NCBI GenBank assembly: GCA_024641635.1
Contig: JAHECS010000019.1
Span: forward strand, 1-61,374
Length of the DNA stretch: 61,374 nt
Reading direction: 5' to 3'
Origin: Actinomycetes bacterium
GTDB taxonomy: Bacteria > Actinomycetota > Actinomycetes > S36-B12
Below are positions 1-6,842 of the stretch, in pieces (the stretch's first letter is position 1; each line of letters begins with the position of its first letter). The notes under the pieces were generated by a model. The model was not told the DNA's origin and did no database searches. It saw only the letters and a list, made by a program, of their open reading frames with translations. The position numbers and the translations under genes were made by a program.

Positions 1-531
1 GCCGCCGAGCTTGGCGCACCCACGGTTCTCATCAACAACGCCGGCATCCTCCGCGACAACCTGCTGTTCAAGATGGCCGCGGACGACTGGGACGCAGTCA
101 TGTCCGTCCACCTGCGTGGCGCGTTCCTCATGTCTCGCGCGGTACAGGGTCACATGGTCGTCGCCCGATGGGGGCGGATCGTGAACCTGTCCAGCACCTC
201 GGCGCTCGGCAACCGCGGCCAGGCGAACTACGCCGCCGCGAAAGCCGGCCTCCAGGGCTTCACGAAGACCCTCGCCATCGAGCTCGGGCCCTTCGGGGTG
301 ACCGCCAACGCGATCGCACCCGGCTTCATCGCCTCCGACATGACGGCCGCGACGGCTGAGCGCATCGGACTGTCGTTCGAGGAGTTCAAGGAGCTCATGG
401 CGAAGGAGACCGCAGTGCGGCGCGTGGGGGTTCCCGAGGACGTCGCCAACGTTGCGTCGTTCCTCGTCTCGGACGACGCATCGTTCGTGTCAGGACAGGT
501 CATCTACGTCGCCGGTGGGCCGACGAACTAG
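1..531 (+). CDS. SDR-family oxidoreductase, 3' part (5' end outside window)
   Basis: The reading frame is open from base 1, so this is the C-terminal 176 residues of a short-chain dehydrogenase/reductase. The N-terminal Rossmann glycine motif lies upstream of the window. Visible are the NNAG structural motif (about residues 12-15 of the visible part), the catalytic Ser in VNLSS, and the Tyr77-AAA-Lys81 pair of the YxxxK motif. It ends in the SGQVIYVAGG type C-terminus typical of FabG-like 3-oxoacyl reductases. The family reduces or oxidises hydroxyl/keto groups with NAD(P)H in the cytosol; the substrate cannot be told. Its TAG stop shares the CTAG at 528-531 with the convergent thioesterase gene. 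The family call is firm and the specific activity is unknown. Confidence 0.88.
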   Translation, partial: AAELGAPTVLINNAGILRDNLLFKMAADDWDAVMSVHLRGAFLMSRAVQGHMVVARWGRIVNLSSTSALGNRGQANYAAAKAGLQGFTKTLAIELGPFGVTANAIAPGFIASDMTAATAERIGLSFEEFKELMAKETAVRRVGVPEDVANVASFLVSDDASFVSGQVIYVAGGPTN

Positions 532-1016
532 CGGGGACGCCAGCGCTTCCACAGCGCTGACGCCTGGGCCCGCGGCTTGCCGTCCCAGATCAGCTGCACG
601 TCGACGGTCATCGCGTCCTCGTCGGCGGACACGATCGTCGCCCGGAGCTCCGACGCCTCGCTCAGGGGAGACGGGCGCAGGAATCGAACGTCGATACCTG
701 CCGTCACGTAGGACAGGGCGGTCCCACCCTCCGCCGTCCATCCCCGCCGGGCGGCCTCGTCGATCACCGCCGCCGCGCTGTGGCAGTCGAGGACCGTGGC
801 GATGATCCCGCCGTTCAGGTACCCGAGGCCGTTGTCGTGCTCCTCCCAGGGCTGGAAGGTGGCCACGACGAACCCGTCAGCCGGATAGCTGCGCAGCTTC
901 AGGCCCTTGGGATTCGCGTGCCCGCAGCCGAAGCAGGTCAGGTCCGGGTACATGCGCTCCTGGATGCTGAGCGGCTCGTCACCCGCGTTCGGCCCGCCTT
1001 CCCCTCTGTCGGTCAT
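528..1016 (-). CDS. PaaI-like hot-dog fold thioesterase
   Basis: The 162-residue protein has the layout of small acyl-CoA thioesterases of the PaaI/hot-dog family: a short N-terminal segment with a CFGCG-type cysteine pair, then the LNGGIIATVLDCHSA helix, where the GG..AT.LD pattern is typical. The last strands hold VRFLRPSPL and QASALWKRW. The CxxC segment (CFGCGHANPKG) recurs in many actinobacterial family members. The ATG at 1016 was chosen because a TACCGT box ends 7 nt before it, which suggests a leaderless transcript. Only 18 bp separate it from the divergent FlK-like gene, so two different acyl-CoA hydrolases share one tiny promoter. The substrate is unknown. Confidence 0.75.
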   Translation of the reverse strand: MTDRGEGGPNAGDEPLSIQERMYPDLTCFGCGHANPKGLKLRSYPADGFVVATFQPWEEHDNGLGYLNGGIIATVLDCHSAAAVIDEAARRGWTAEGGTALSYVTAGIDVRFLRPSPLSEASELRATIVSADEDAMTVDVQLIWDGKPRAQASALWKRWRPR

Positions 1017-1034
1017 ACGTGGAACGGTAGTCGC

Positions 1035-1454
1035 ATGCCGTTCACGTTCGACAACGCGACTGCCGCGACCCTGGTGGGCTCCACCGGCGAGGCCTCCGTC
1101 GAGGTCGTCCCCGCCGCCACGGCGATCGCGGCAGGCAGCGGAGACCTCCCGGTCTTCGCCACCCCGCGGATGATCGCCCTCATGGAGGAGGCCGCCTGCG
1201 CGGCCCTGGCCGGAGTGCTGCCGGCGCAATCGACATCTGTCGGCACGCATGTGGACGTGCGTCACCTCGCGCCGTCGCCGCTCGGTGCCCGCGTGGTCGC
1301 GCGAGCGACGATCGTCGAGGTGACGGGCGCGAAGCTGCGCTTCGAGGTGACCGCGTCGCACGATGACCACGGCAGGGTGGTCGAGATCGGGCGTGGAACC
1401 CACACCCGGGTCGTCGTCGACCGCGAGGCGTTCCTGTCCCACGCCTCCGCCTGA
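1035..1454 (+). CDS. FlK-like thioesterase family protein
   Basis: This 139-residue single hot-dog protein resembles the fluoroacetyl-CoA thioesterase (FlK) family. The segment TPRMIALMEEAA places a Thr at 43 and Glu at 51, and RHLAP gives His77. This matches the Thr/Glu/His triad known in FlK (Thr42, Glu50, His76). The C-terminus has the IGRGTHTRVVV strand usual for the family. Most such proteins in actinobacteria are not known to act on fluoroacetyl-CoA, so the substrate is open. It is transcribed divergently from a PaaI-like thioesterase 18 bp away. The ATG at 1035 fits the family length; longer in-frame extensions would run back into the divergent gene. Confidence 0.72.
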   Translation: MPFTFDNATAATLVGSTGEASVEVVPAATAIAAGSGDLPVFATPRMIALMEEAACAALAGVLPAQSTSVGTHVDVRHLAPSPLGARVVARATIVEVTGAKLRFEVTASHDDHGRVVEIGRGTHTRVVVDREAFLSHASA

Positions 1455-1487
1455 CCACGCCGAGCCCGGTCGTGCCCTCGAGCGTGC

Positions 1488-3143
1488 CTAGATGCCGAGC
1501 GTGGTGCGCGGGTACGCGGCCTCCGGGTCGGTCATGACGTTGACCAGGTAGGGCATCCCTGACGCCATCGCGCGGTCGATGGCCGGGCCGATCTGCGCGG
1601 GATCGGTGACGGTCTCGCCACCACCTCCCAGCGCGACGACGATGTCGTCGTAGCGCGTGGGCGCGAGGTCGGTGATGACGTCGTAGCCGTAGAGGAAGCG
1701 CATGGGGTGCTTCTCCAGCGCCCAGCCTGCGTTGTTTCCGACGATCATGACCGCGGGGATGCGGTGCCGCACGAGCGAGTCGACGTCCATGAGCGAGAAG
1801 CCCGCCGCGCCGTCCCCCAGGAGCAGGAAGAGCGGCGCCTGCGGGTGCACGATCCCGGCCGCCAGCGCGAAGCCCGGCCCGGTCCCGAGGCAGCCGTACG
1901 GTCCCGGGTCAAGCCATCGCCCGGGCCGCTCGGGTTCGACGTACCTGCCCGCGAACGAGACGAAGTCCCCGCCGTCGCCGATCACGACCGAGTCGGGAGT
2001 CAGTCGAGGGAGCAGCTCCCCGTAGATGCGGGAAGGGTGGATCGGGCTGCTGTCGTTGGAGAGGTCTCCGCGATCCGCGGAGATGGCCGCCTGGGCCGTG
2101 TCGCGAAGTGTCGTCCGCCACGTATCGTCGGCCGCCGATCCCGCCGCCAGCGCGGCCATGGCGATGCCGAGATCACCCACGACGGACACGGTGGCCGCCG
2201 CCGACGCATCCGCCGCATCGTCGACCACGTGCACGACGGTGGCAGGCGGGTCGCCGAACGTCCCGTAGCCGAGGCGGAAGTCGAGCGGCGTACCGACGAC
2301 GATGACGAGGTCCGCACCCTTGAAGGCAGCCGATCGGGCTCGCGTGACGAGGTGCTGGTCCGAGGGCGGGATGATCCCCCGCCCCATCCCGTTCGCGATG
2401 ACGGGGAGATTGCGATCCGCGACAAGGGTCCGGGCCGCGTCGACGGCATCGGACATCCAGACGCCGCTGCCGAGGATGAGCACCGGATGACGGGCCTCGT
2501 CGAGCAGCGCCCGGGCACGGGCGAGCGCGTCCGGGTCCGGCTCGACGGCACTCGCGACGCTTGGTGCGGGACGTTCCTCCCTCGGTGCGGGCGCGAAGAT
2601 GACGTCGATGGGGATGTCCCAGAAGACCGGCCCGCGGCGCACCGACGATGCCAGTGCGAAGGCGCGATCGCCGTCTGCTCGGATCGCGTTGACGTCATGC
2701 GTGGTCCAGGCCGCCTTGGTGATCGGCGCGAGGATCGGCGGCTGGTCGAGCTCCTGCAGTGCGCCCTGCCCCCAGCGCGAGTCGGGCGCACGCCCACCGA
2801 GCACGACCATGGGCGTGGCGTTGAAGTGGGCGGTCGCGATGCCACTCACCGCGTTGGTGACGCCCGGGCCGGCCGTGACGGCCGCGAAGCCCGGTGACCG
2901 CGTCAATCGGCCGGTTGCCTCGGCGGCGAACACGGCCGTCTGCTCGTGCCGTGTGTCGACGAGCCTGAGCGGTCCGGACCTCTCGGCGGCTGCCTTGTCC
3001 GCCGATGCCTCCACGCCCGACTTCCCCCCGACAGCGGCGTCGTACACGGGGAAGATGTGTGCCCCCGAGAGCGAGAAGACCGTGGAGACGCCGGCCGCCC
3101 GTGCCGCATCGACTATGTGCTCGCCACCGTGTACCGGGTCCAT
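1488..3143 (-). CDS. TPP-dependent acetolactate synthase-like enzyme (IlvG type)
   Basis: The 551-residue protein has the three-domain layout of thiamine-pyrophosphate enzymes. The N-terminal Pyr domain carries the catalytic Glu in DTRHEQTAVFAAEA. A central domain follows. The C-terminal PP domain has the GDG...NN metal/TPP motif (GDGAAGFSLMDVDSL to VGNNAGWALEKHP). The GNNxxWxLEKHPM stretch is typical of the large catalytic subunit-like proteins annotated IlvG in mycobacteria. No small regulatory subunit (ilvN) or other ilv gene is adjacent, so it may be a stand-alone TPP lyase rather than the biosynthetic enzyme. ATG 3143 starts just before the conserved GGEHIVDAA; its ribosome site is weak. 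A perfect hairpin and a small ORF lie directly upstream. Confidence 0.8.
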   Translation of the reverse strand: MDPVHGGEHIVDAARAAGVSTVFSLSGAHIFPVYDAAVGGKSGVEASADKAAAERSGPLRLVDTRHEQTAVFAAEATGRLTRSPGFAAVTAGPGVTNAVSGIATAHFNATPMVVLGGRAPDSRWGQGALQELDQPPILAPITKAAWTTHDVNAIRADGDRAFALASSVRRGPVFWDIPIDVIFAPAPREERPAPSVASAVEPDPDALARARALLDEARHPVLILGSGVWMSDAVDAARTLVADRNLPVIANGMGRGIIPPSDQHLVTRARSAAFKGADLVIVVGTPLDFRLGYGTFGDPPATVVHVVDDAADASAAATVSVVGDLGIAMAALAAGSAADDTWRTTLRDTAQAAISADRGDLSNDSSPIHPSRIYGELLPRLTPDSVVIGDGGDFVSFAGRYVEPERPGRWLDPGPYGCLGTGPGFALAAGIVHPQAPLFLLLGDGAAGFSLMDVDSLVRHRIPAVMIVGNNAGWALEKHPMRFLYGYDVITDLAPTRYDDIVVALGGGGETVTDPAQIGPAIDRAMASGMPYLVNVMTDPEAAYPRTTLGI

Positions 3144-3160
3144 GCCTGAACGGTACTGAG

Positions 3161-3197
3161 GGCCGGGTGCGAGGGGGGAAGGTCCTCGCACCCGGCC
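3161..3197 (-). terminator. Perfect 14-bp stem hairpin between small ORF and TPP-enzyme gene
   Basis: Bases 3161-3174 (GGCCGGGTGCGAGG) are exactly complementary to 3184-3197, with a 9-nt loop. On the minus strand the hairpin begins 2 nt after the stop codon of the small ORF (3200-3352) and ends 17 nt before the ATG of the TPP enzyme. There is no clear U-tract after the stem. It could be an intrinsic terminator for the small ORF, a transcription attenuator, or a structure limiting initiation on the downstream gene. The structure is certain and the role is inferred. Confidence 0.6.
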
Positions 3198-3199
3198 GA

Positions 3200-3352
3200 T
3201 CAGGCCAGTGGCCGGTTGAAGCCCTGCGCCCACGAGCGCGGAGCGGGCTCGCCGGTCAGACGCACCCGGGACCCGTCGCCTCGGCGGCCCCGCGCGCGCC
3301 GGACCGGCACGACGACCAGCTCGGTGGAGAGCACGGTCTCCTGCTTCTTCAT
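3200..3352 (-). CDS. 50-residue small ORF, possible leader peptide (LVVVPVRR motif)
   Basis: ATG 3352 is preceded by a GGAG Shine-Dalgarno 6 nt upstream and opens a 50-codon frame ending in TGA. The N-terminal part contains TELVVVPVRRARG. A run of Leu-Val-Val-Val followed two residues later by Arg-Arg resembles the leader peptide of actinobacterial ilvB operons (recalled from Corynebacterium glutamicum: RLVVVTARR). It lies directly upstream of an acetolactate-synthase-like gene and is followed by a perfect hairpin. Unlike a classic leader it continues for about 32 codons past the Val/Arg cluster, to the hairpin itself. It may instead be an independent small protein. No secretion signal or membrane segment is visible. 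Confidence 0.45.
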   Translation of the reverse strand: MKKQETVLSTELVVVPVRRARGRRGDGSRVRLTGEPAPRSWAQGFNRPLA

Positions 3353-3689
3353 GACAACTCCATTCGGGCATGCGGGATCACCACGTGCCTGGATGAGGGA
3401 TGGGGATGGCGACGCCGACCCGTCCGGGTAGGGACGAGGCAGACGCCAGAGCAGTTGCGTGGTGGCAACATGAGTGGTCGAGCCGAGCGGGTCAACCGGT
3501 GCGAGAGCCCTCGAGCGGGCGCGCGCGACGAGGGGTGCTAGACGCAATACTCCTTGGTATTGATCATCATTTGCCCCTTACTGCCGCGAACTCGGTCGCG
3601 AACGCGAGCGAGGTAACGGAGGTTAGCGAGTCGAGTCGCGCTCGCGCAAGTAGCGAGGCTGGACCGTCATCGGATCGTGACGCGCACCC
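3353..3689. other. Intergenic stretch without a convincing gene
   Basis: No credible coding sequence was found between the small ORF and the repeat block. It must hold the promoter for the minus-strand small ORF/TPP-enzyme unit. The part around 3541-3580 is noticeably richer in A/T than its surroundings and contains a small inverted repeat, CAATAC...GTATTG (3545-3562). I could not pick a convincing -35/-10 pair. Open frames here are read from the flanking repeats or lack a ribosome site. Confidence 0.4.
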
Positions 3690-3756
3690 ACCCACCCCTC
3701 CCTCCGCCGAGCACCCACCCCTCCCTCCGCCGAGCCCCACCCCTCCTTCCGCCGAG
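3690..3756. repeat. Tandem 23-bp direct repeat leading into palindrome copy 1
   Basis: The 23-bp unit at 3690-3712 is repeated exactly at 3713-3735. A third, slightly diverged and shortened unit (3736-3756) runs into the left arm of the palindromic element at 3748. Each unit ends in CCGCCGAG, which is also the outer end of the palindrome. The repeat therefore looks like a duplication of the element's edge plus pyrimidine-rich flank, perhaps from slippage or repeated insertion at the same point. It encodes nothing credible. Confidence 0.75.
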
Positions 3757-3815
3757 AGGCACGCAGTGGTCGTGAAACGCAGGGGTTTCGCGACCACTGC
3801 GTGCCTCTCGGCGGA
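3748..3815. repeat. Dispersed palindromic element, copy 1
   Basis: Two 31-bp arms (3748-3778 and 3785-3815) are inverted repeats with a single mismatch around a 6-nt loop. The outer end is TCCGCCGAGAGGCA and the inner end GGTCGTGAAAC. The same element recurs at 5146-5214 and 6727-6792 with a few paired base changes (here GCACGCAGTGG where the others have GCAAGCCGTGG). The copy lies 15 bp beyond the stop of the methyltransferase gene. Its size and structure suit a REP- or MITE-like non-coding element or a strong bidirectional terminator. Confidence 0.85.
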
Positions 3816-3829
3816 GGGTCGGGGTTCCG

Positions 3830-4606
3830 TCACGTCGCGATGGCGACGAAGCGCAGCCGGCAGTAGTCGGCCCACCATCCGGACTCGGCGTGCAGGCCCC
3901 GGTCCTGGGCGCGGGCGTTCACCGCGCGCGCCAGCCGATCATGCTGCGTCACCGGGACGGCATCCCAGGATGCGGCCCGGAAGTGTCGCGTCCAGTCAGC
4001 GGCTGTGACGCCGTCACCGAGTGGCGTGGGCCTGCGGAACCACGAGACGTCCTCGACCCGGAAGCTGCTGTCCTCGAGCAGGGATGCCTGCGCCCCGGCT
4101 GTCGGGAAGTAGTTGGATACCAAGGGAATCCCGACGAGGCCCAGATCGTCGAGCGCCTCGCGGAACGACACGTCCAACGCGTCGATGTTGCCTGCTCCGC
4201 CCATCTCGGCGACGAACCGACCCCCCGTCCGCAGCACTGATCGCACGTTCCTGAGGACGACGTCCTGCGGCGTCATCCAGTGCAGGGCTGCGTTGCTGAG
4301 ACATGCGTCGAACGGCTCCTGGCGAGCAAGGGAGGTCAGCGTGATCGATCGGGCGTCCGCCTCGACGAAGGCGACCTCGGGGTGGTCGGCGCGCGCCTTC
4401 TCGAGCATGCGTGGGTCAGCGTCGACCCCGAGGACGCGGACCCCGCTGGCGGCCAGGAGGGCCGCGTGCTGTCCCGTCCCGCATCCGAGGTCGAGGACGG
4501 CTTCGCCCGCTCGCGCATCGAGAAGTGCGATGAGGTCGGCCCCGTACCGACTGACGAAGCCGAAGGTGCGGTCGTAGGCCTGGGCGTCCCAGTCGTTGGC
4601 CGGCAC
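3830..4606 (-). CDS. Class I SAM-dependent methyltransferase
   Basis: The 258-residue protein has a clear Rossmann methyltransferase core. Motif I is VLDLGCGTGQHAALLA. The acidic residue of motif II is in VLGVDADPRML, and motif III is FVEADAR. The SNAALHWM segment resembles trans-aconitate methyltransferase-type proteins (also seen in Methyltransf_11/25). The substrate is probably a small metabolite but cannot be named. GTG 4606 is the only reasonable start before the NDWDAQAYD opening; it lies 7 nt past the stop of the upstream PemK-like gene, with a GGGAGG run abutting it. The two genes probably form one transcript. Palindrome copy 1 lies at its 3' end. Confidence 0.8.
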   Translation of the reverse strand: MPANDWDAQAYDRTFGFVSRYGADLIALLDARAGEAVLDLGCGTGQHAALLAASGVRVLGVDADPRMLEKARADHPEVAFVEADARSITLTSLARQEPFDACLSNAALHWMTPQDVVLRNVRSVLRTGGRFVAEMGGAGNIDALDVSFREALDDLGLVGIPLVSNYFPTAGAQASLLEDSSFRVEDVSWFRRPTPLGDGVTAADWTRHFRAASWDAVPVTQHDRLARAVNARAQDRGLHAESGWWADYCRLRFVAIAT

Positions 4607-4613
4607 CTCCCGG

Positions 4614-5096
4614 TCACCGTCGACCGAACAGCCGGGCGAGGCGAGACAGCAGCCCGGACGGACGCGAGCGGGCCGCCCCGGTCGCGGACCCTCCCATGGC
4701 GGCCGCGATGGCGGCGTACGTCGCCTGCGGGATGACCGCCCCCTCGCGGCGGACCGCTGAGGCGTGGACGGCCAGGACCCGGTCGGTGCGGACCCAGCTC
4801 TCTCGGCCCTGACGGTCCCACGGCCCGGTTCCGATGGAGAACCAGCCACGGTCCCCTCTGTGGTCCTGGCTGGACATCATGACGGCCGCCAGCCGACCGT
4901 CGTCCGCATGGCCGATGACGGCGACAGGGCGGTCCTTGCCGACGCTTGCGTCCTCCTCGAACGAGACCCACGTCCACACGATCTCGCCGGGATCGGCGTC
5001 CCGATCGATCTCCGGTCGGTAGTCCCAGCGGATCGTGCCGGTGTACGTGTAGGCACCGCCACGCTCGGGGACTGCCTCACCATCTCCGTTGGACAT
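4614..5096 (-). CDS. PemK/MazF-like family protein
   Basis: The 160-residue protein carries the beta-barrel pattern of the PemK/MazF superfamily: GEIVWTWVSFEEDASVGKDRPVAVIG, then AAVMMSSQDHRGD, then the late strand RTDRVLAVHASAVRREG. This variant, with an extra N-terminal strand and a GxxxWD-type middle, is widespread in actinobacteria and often stands alone. MazF toxins are sequence-specific RNases. Here no antitoxin gene is adjacent; the neighbour 7 nt downstream is a methyltransferase. Toxin activity is therefore not certain. The C-terminus ends in a basic tail (SRLARLFGRR). A palindromic repeat copy lies in the promoter region about 50 bp upstream. Confidence 0.68.
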   Translation of the reverse strand: MSNGDGEAVPERGGAYTYTGTIRWDYRPEIDRDADPGEIVWTWVSFEEDASVGKDRPVAVIGHADDGRLAAVMMSSQDHRGDRGWFSIGTGPWDRQGRESWVRTDRVLAVHASAVRREGAVIPQATYAAIAAAMGGSATGAARSRPSGLLSRLARLFGRR

Positions 5097-5145
5097 GGAC
5101 GGGACCGTACCAAGCGCCGGTCACCGCGCCGCGACCGCCGGCGAA

Positions 5146-5214
5146 CCCCGCCGAGAGGCAAGCCGTGGTCGCGAAACCGAGGGTTTCACGACCACGGCTT
5201 GCCTCTCGGCGGGG
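5146..5214. repeat. Dispersed palindromic element, copy 2 (in a divergent promoter region)
   Basis: Arms at 5146-5178 and 5182-5214 pair over 33 bp with one mismatch and a 3-nt loop. The sequence is nearly the same as copy 3. Unlike the other two copies it lies between divergently transcribed genes (starts at 5096 and 5322). It therefore cannot be serving as a terminator for either gene, unless for antisense or readthrough RNA. Confidence 0.88.
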
Positions 5215-5253
5215 AGGGGATCCGGCACAGGGAGGGGATCCGGCCCGGGGGGG

Positions 5254-5313
5254 TTGACCTCGGGCACGTTCCGCGGCACAATTCCGAACACTGTCAGGTA
5301 TTCCGAACGCTGT
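5254..5313 (+). promoter_or_regulatory. Promoter and likely operator of the TetR gene
   Basis: TTGACC at 5254-5259 and CACAAT at 5277-5282 are spaced 17 bp and make a good sigma-70-type promoter. Just downstream, ATTCCGAACACTGT (5281-5294) is repeated as ATTCCGAACGCTGT (5300-5313). The two are 19 bp apart, and each holds the near-palindrome TTCCGAA. Repeats placed over the transcription start are the usual position for TetR autorepression. An AGGGA ribosome site follows at once. Confidence 0.6.
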
Positions 5314-5321
5314 GAGGGAAA

Positions 5322-5960
5322 GTGACCGCCACCGGATTGACCGCCACCGGGCTCGACCGACGCGCCCTCAGGCGCGAGGCGACCCGCGCCGAGATCGTCT
5401 CGGCGGCGTGGGACCTGGCACGGGCCACCGGGCTGTCCGGCCTGTCCATGAGAGATCTGGGGGAGCGCGTCGGGATGCGGGCGCAGTCCGTCTACTCCTA
5501 CTTCGCATCGAAGGACGAGATCTACGACGCGATGTTCCGCCAGGGCTACGAGGAGTTCATCGGGTGGATGGACGCCGAACCCCCGACCGGCGACGCCCTC
5601 GCCCGCGCGCGCCACTTCGCCCACCGCTTCTTCCAGTTCTGCACGTCGGACCCCGTTCGCTACCAACTGCTCTTCCTCCGAACCATCCCCGGCTTCGAAC
5701 CGTCACCGGAGAGCTACGCCGTCGCACTGACCGCGCTCGGTCGGATGGACGCGCAGATGGCTGAGCTCGGCATCACCGATCCCGACGCCCCCGATCTCAC
5801 CACCGCGATCTTGACCGGACTGACCAGCCAGCAGATCGCCAACGACCCCGGCGGGCGGCGCTGGGAACGCCTGGTCGATCGAGCCGCAGCGATGCTCCTC
5901 GCCGAGGTCGCCCCCGATCTGCTGACGCCAACACCTAGGAGAAGGAGCCGCCGGACATGA
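5322..5960 (+). CDS. TetR/AcrR-family transcriptional regulator
   Basis: The 212-residue protein has an N-terminal TetR HTH: TRAEIVSAAWDLARATGLSGLSMRDLGERVGMRAQSVYSYFASK in pieces, with recognition helix around MRAQSVYSYF. The C-terminal ligand domain is of the WHG/TetR_C type common in actinobacteria. GTG 5322 has GAGG 6-9 nt upstream. The gene's last codons overlap the next gene by ATGA, so regulator and enzyme are translationally coupled. The regulator probably controls that enzyme and itself through the repeated sites at 5281-5313. The inducer is unknown. Confidence 0.85.
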   Translation: MTATGLTATGLDRRALRREATRAEIVSAAWDLARATGLSGLSMRDLGERVGMRAQSVYSYFASKDEIYDAMFRQGYEEFIGWMDAEPPTGDALARARHFAHRFFQFCTSDPVRYQLLFLRTIPGFEPSPESYAVALTALGRMDAQMAELGITDPDAPDLTTAILTGLTSQQIANDPGGRRWERLVDRAAAMLLAEVAPDLLTPTPRRRSRRT

Positions 5961-6724
5961 CCACCGCCGAACTGCCCACCGTGGACGTGGGCACCACACA
6001 ACCGCTTTCGCATCACGCGGGAATGCAGCTGTTCGCGGCCGAGATCGAACGCAACCTCGGGCTGATGCAGAGCCTCGGCGCCGACGACTGGACTTCCCAG
6101 ACCGAGTGCCCGGACTGGGACGTTCGTCGCATGTACCTGCACGTCCTCGGAGCATGCGAGTCAGGGGCGTCCTACCGGGAGCTGGCCCACCAGATGCTCG
6201 CGGCGCGCTCGTACCAGAAGAAGCACGGCGGACCCCTGGAGGCGGCACTGTCGGCAACCCAGGTCGCGGAGCGACTCGCCCTCACACCCACCCAGCTCGT
6301 CGCGCGCTTCGCCGACGTGGCACCGCGAGTCGTCCGCACCCGCACCCGCATGCCCGCCCTCCTGCGTCGCGTCGCAATGCCGATTGACGGCCCGGTCGTC
6401 GAGAAGTGGCCTCTGGGGTACCTCGTCGACACGATCTACCTGCGCGATGCCTGGATGCACAGGATCGACGTCTGCCGCGCTATCGGACGGGACCCCGTCC
6501 TGACAGCCGATCACGACGGGCGGATCGTCGCCGACGTCGTCGCGGAGTGGGCCCGACGGCACGGACAGCCGTTCGCCCTCGTCCTGACCGGACCGGCTGG
6601 CGGGCGTTTCGCCGTCGGGCGTGACGGAGGCGCCGAACTCTCGCTCGACGCCGTCGAGTTCTGCCGAACGCTGGCGGGCCGCGCTCCCGCCACCGGACTG
6701 CTCTCGACCATCGTGCCGTTCTAG
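5957..6724 (+). CDS. Maleylpyruvate isomerase-family, mycothiol-dependent enzyme
   Basis: The 255-residue protein belongs to the DinB-like metal-binding superfamily found in mycothiol-dependent maleylpyruvate isomerases. The N-terminal four-helix bundle holds the metal-site region DWTSQTECPDWDVRRMYLHV, with a His in the LHVLG helix, followed by LRDAWMHRIDVCRAIG. The C-terminal half has the small SCP2/MDMPI-C type fold. Members conjugate or isomerise substrates with mycothiol, the low-molecular thiol of actinobacteria. The reaction here is unknown because no gentisate or other aromatic pathway gene is adjacent. The start overlaps the TetR stop (ATGA), so the two are co-expressed. Palindrome copy 3 begins 2 bp after the stop. 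Confidence 0.72.
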   Translation: MTTAELPTVDVGTTQPLSHHAGMQLFAAEIERNLGLMQSLGADDWTSQTECPDWDVRRMYLHVLGACESGASYRELAHQMLAARSYQKKHGGPLEAALSATQVAERLALTPTQLVARFADVAPRVVRTRTRMPALLRRVAMPIDGPVVEKWPLGYLVDTIYLRDAWMHRIDVCRAIGRDPVLTADHDGRIVADVVAEWARRHGQPFALVLTGPAGGRFAVGRDGGAELSLDAVEFCRTLAGRAPATGLLSTIVPF

Positions 6725-6726
6725 GC

Positions 6727-6792
6727 CCGCCGAGAGGCAAGCCGTGGTCGCGAAACCCCCGGGTTTCGCGACCACGGCTTGCCTCTCGGCGG
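6727..6792. repeat. Dispersed palindromic element, copy 3 (perfect)
   Basis: Arms 6727-6758 and 6761-6792 are perfect 32-bp inverted repeats with a 2-nt loop. It lies between the convergent ends of the mycothiol-dependent enzyme gene and the MFS-patatin gene, a position where it could act as a two-way terminator. It matches copy 2 outside the loop. Perfect arms imply either recent insertion or selection on the RNA or cruciform structure. Confidence 0.9.
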
Positions 6793-6842
6793 TGGGGTGG
6801 GGTGGGAAGGCGGTGCGCGGGCGGGAAGGTGAGGCCGGGTGG

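Noticed and set aside
3200-3352. The 50-residue small ORF as a RiPP precursor for the radical SAM enzyme at 48734-50035.
   Set aside because: It is 45 kb away. The radical SAM enzyme is clearly a sulfatase maturase next to its sulfatase, and the peptide has no Cys-rich or repeated core.
3567-3878. A 103-codon minus-strand ORF across the repeat block.
   Set aside because: Most of it is the translated palindrome and tandem repeat. Its start lies inside the methyltransferase gene, and there is no independent sign of coding.
3690-6792. A CRISPR array made from the repeated elements.
   Set aside because: The palindromes are more than 1 kb apart with genes between, and the 23-bp units are directly tandem with no spacers. 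No cas gene is present.
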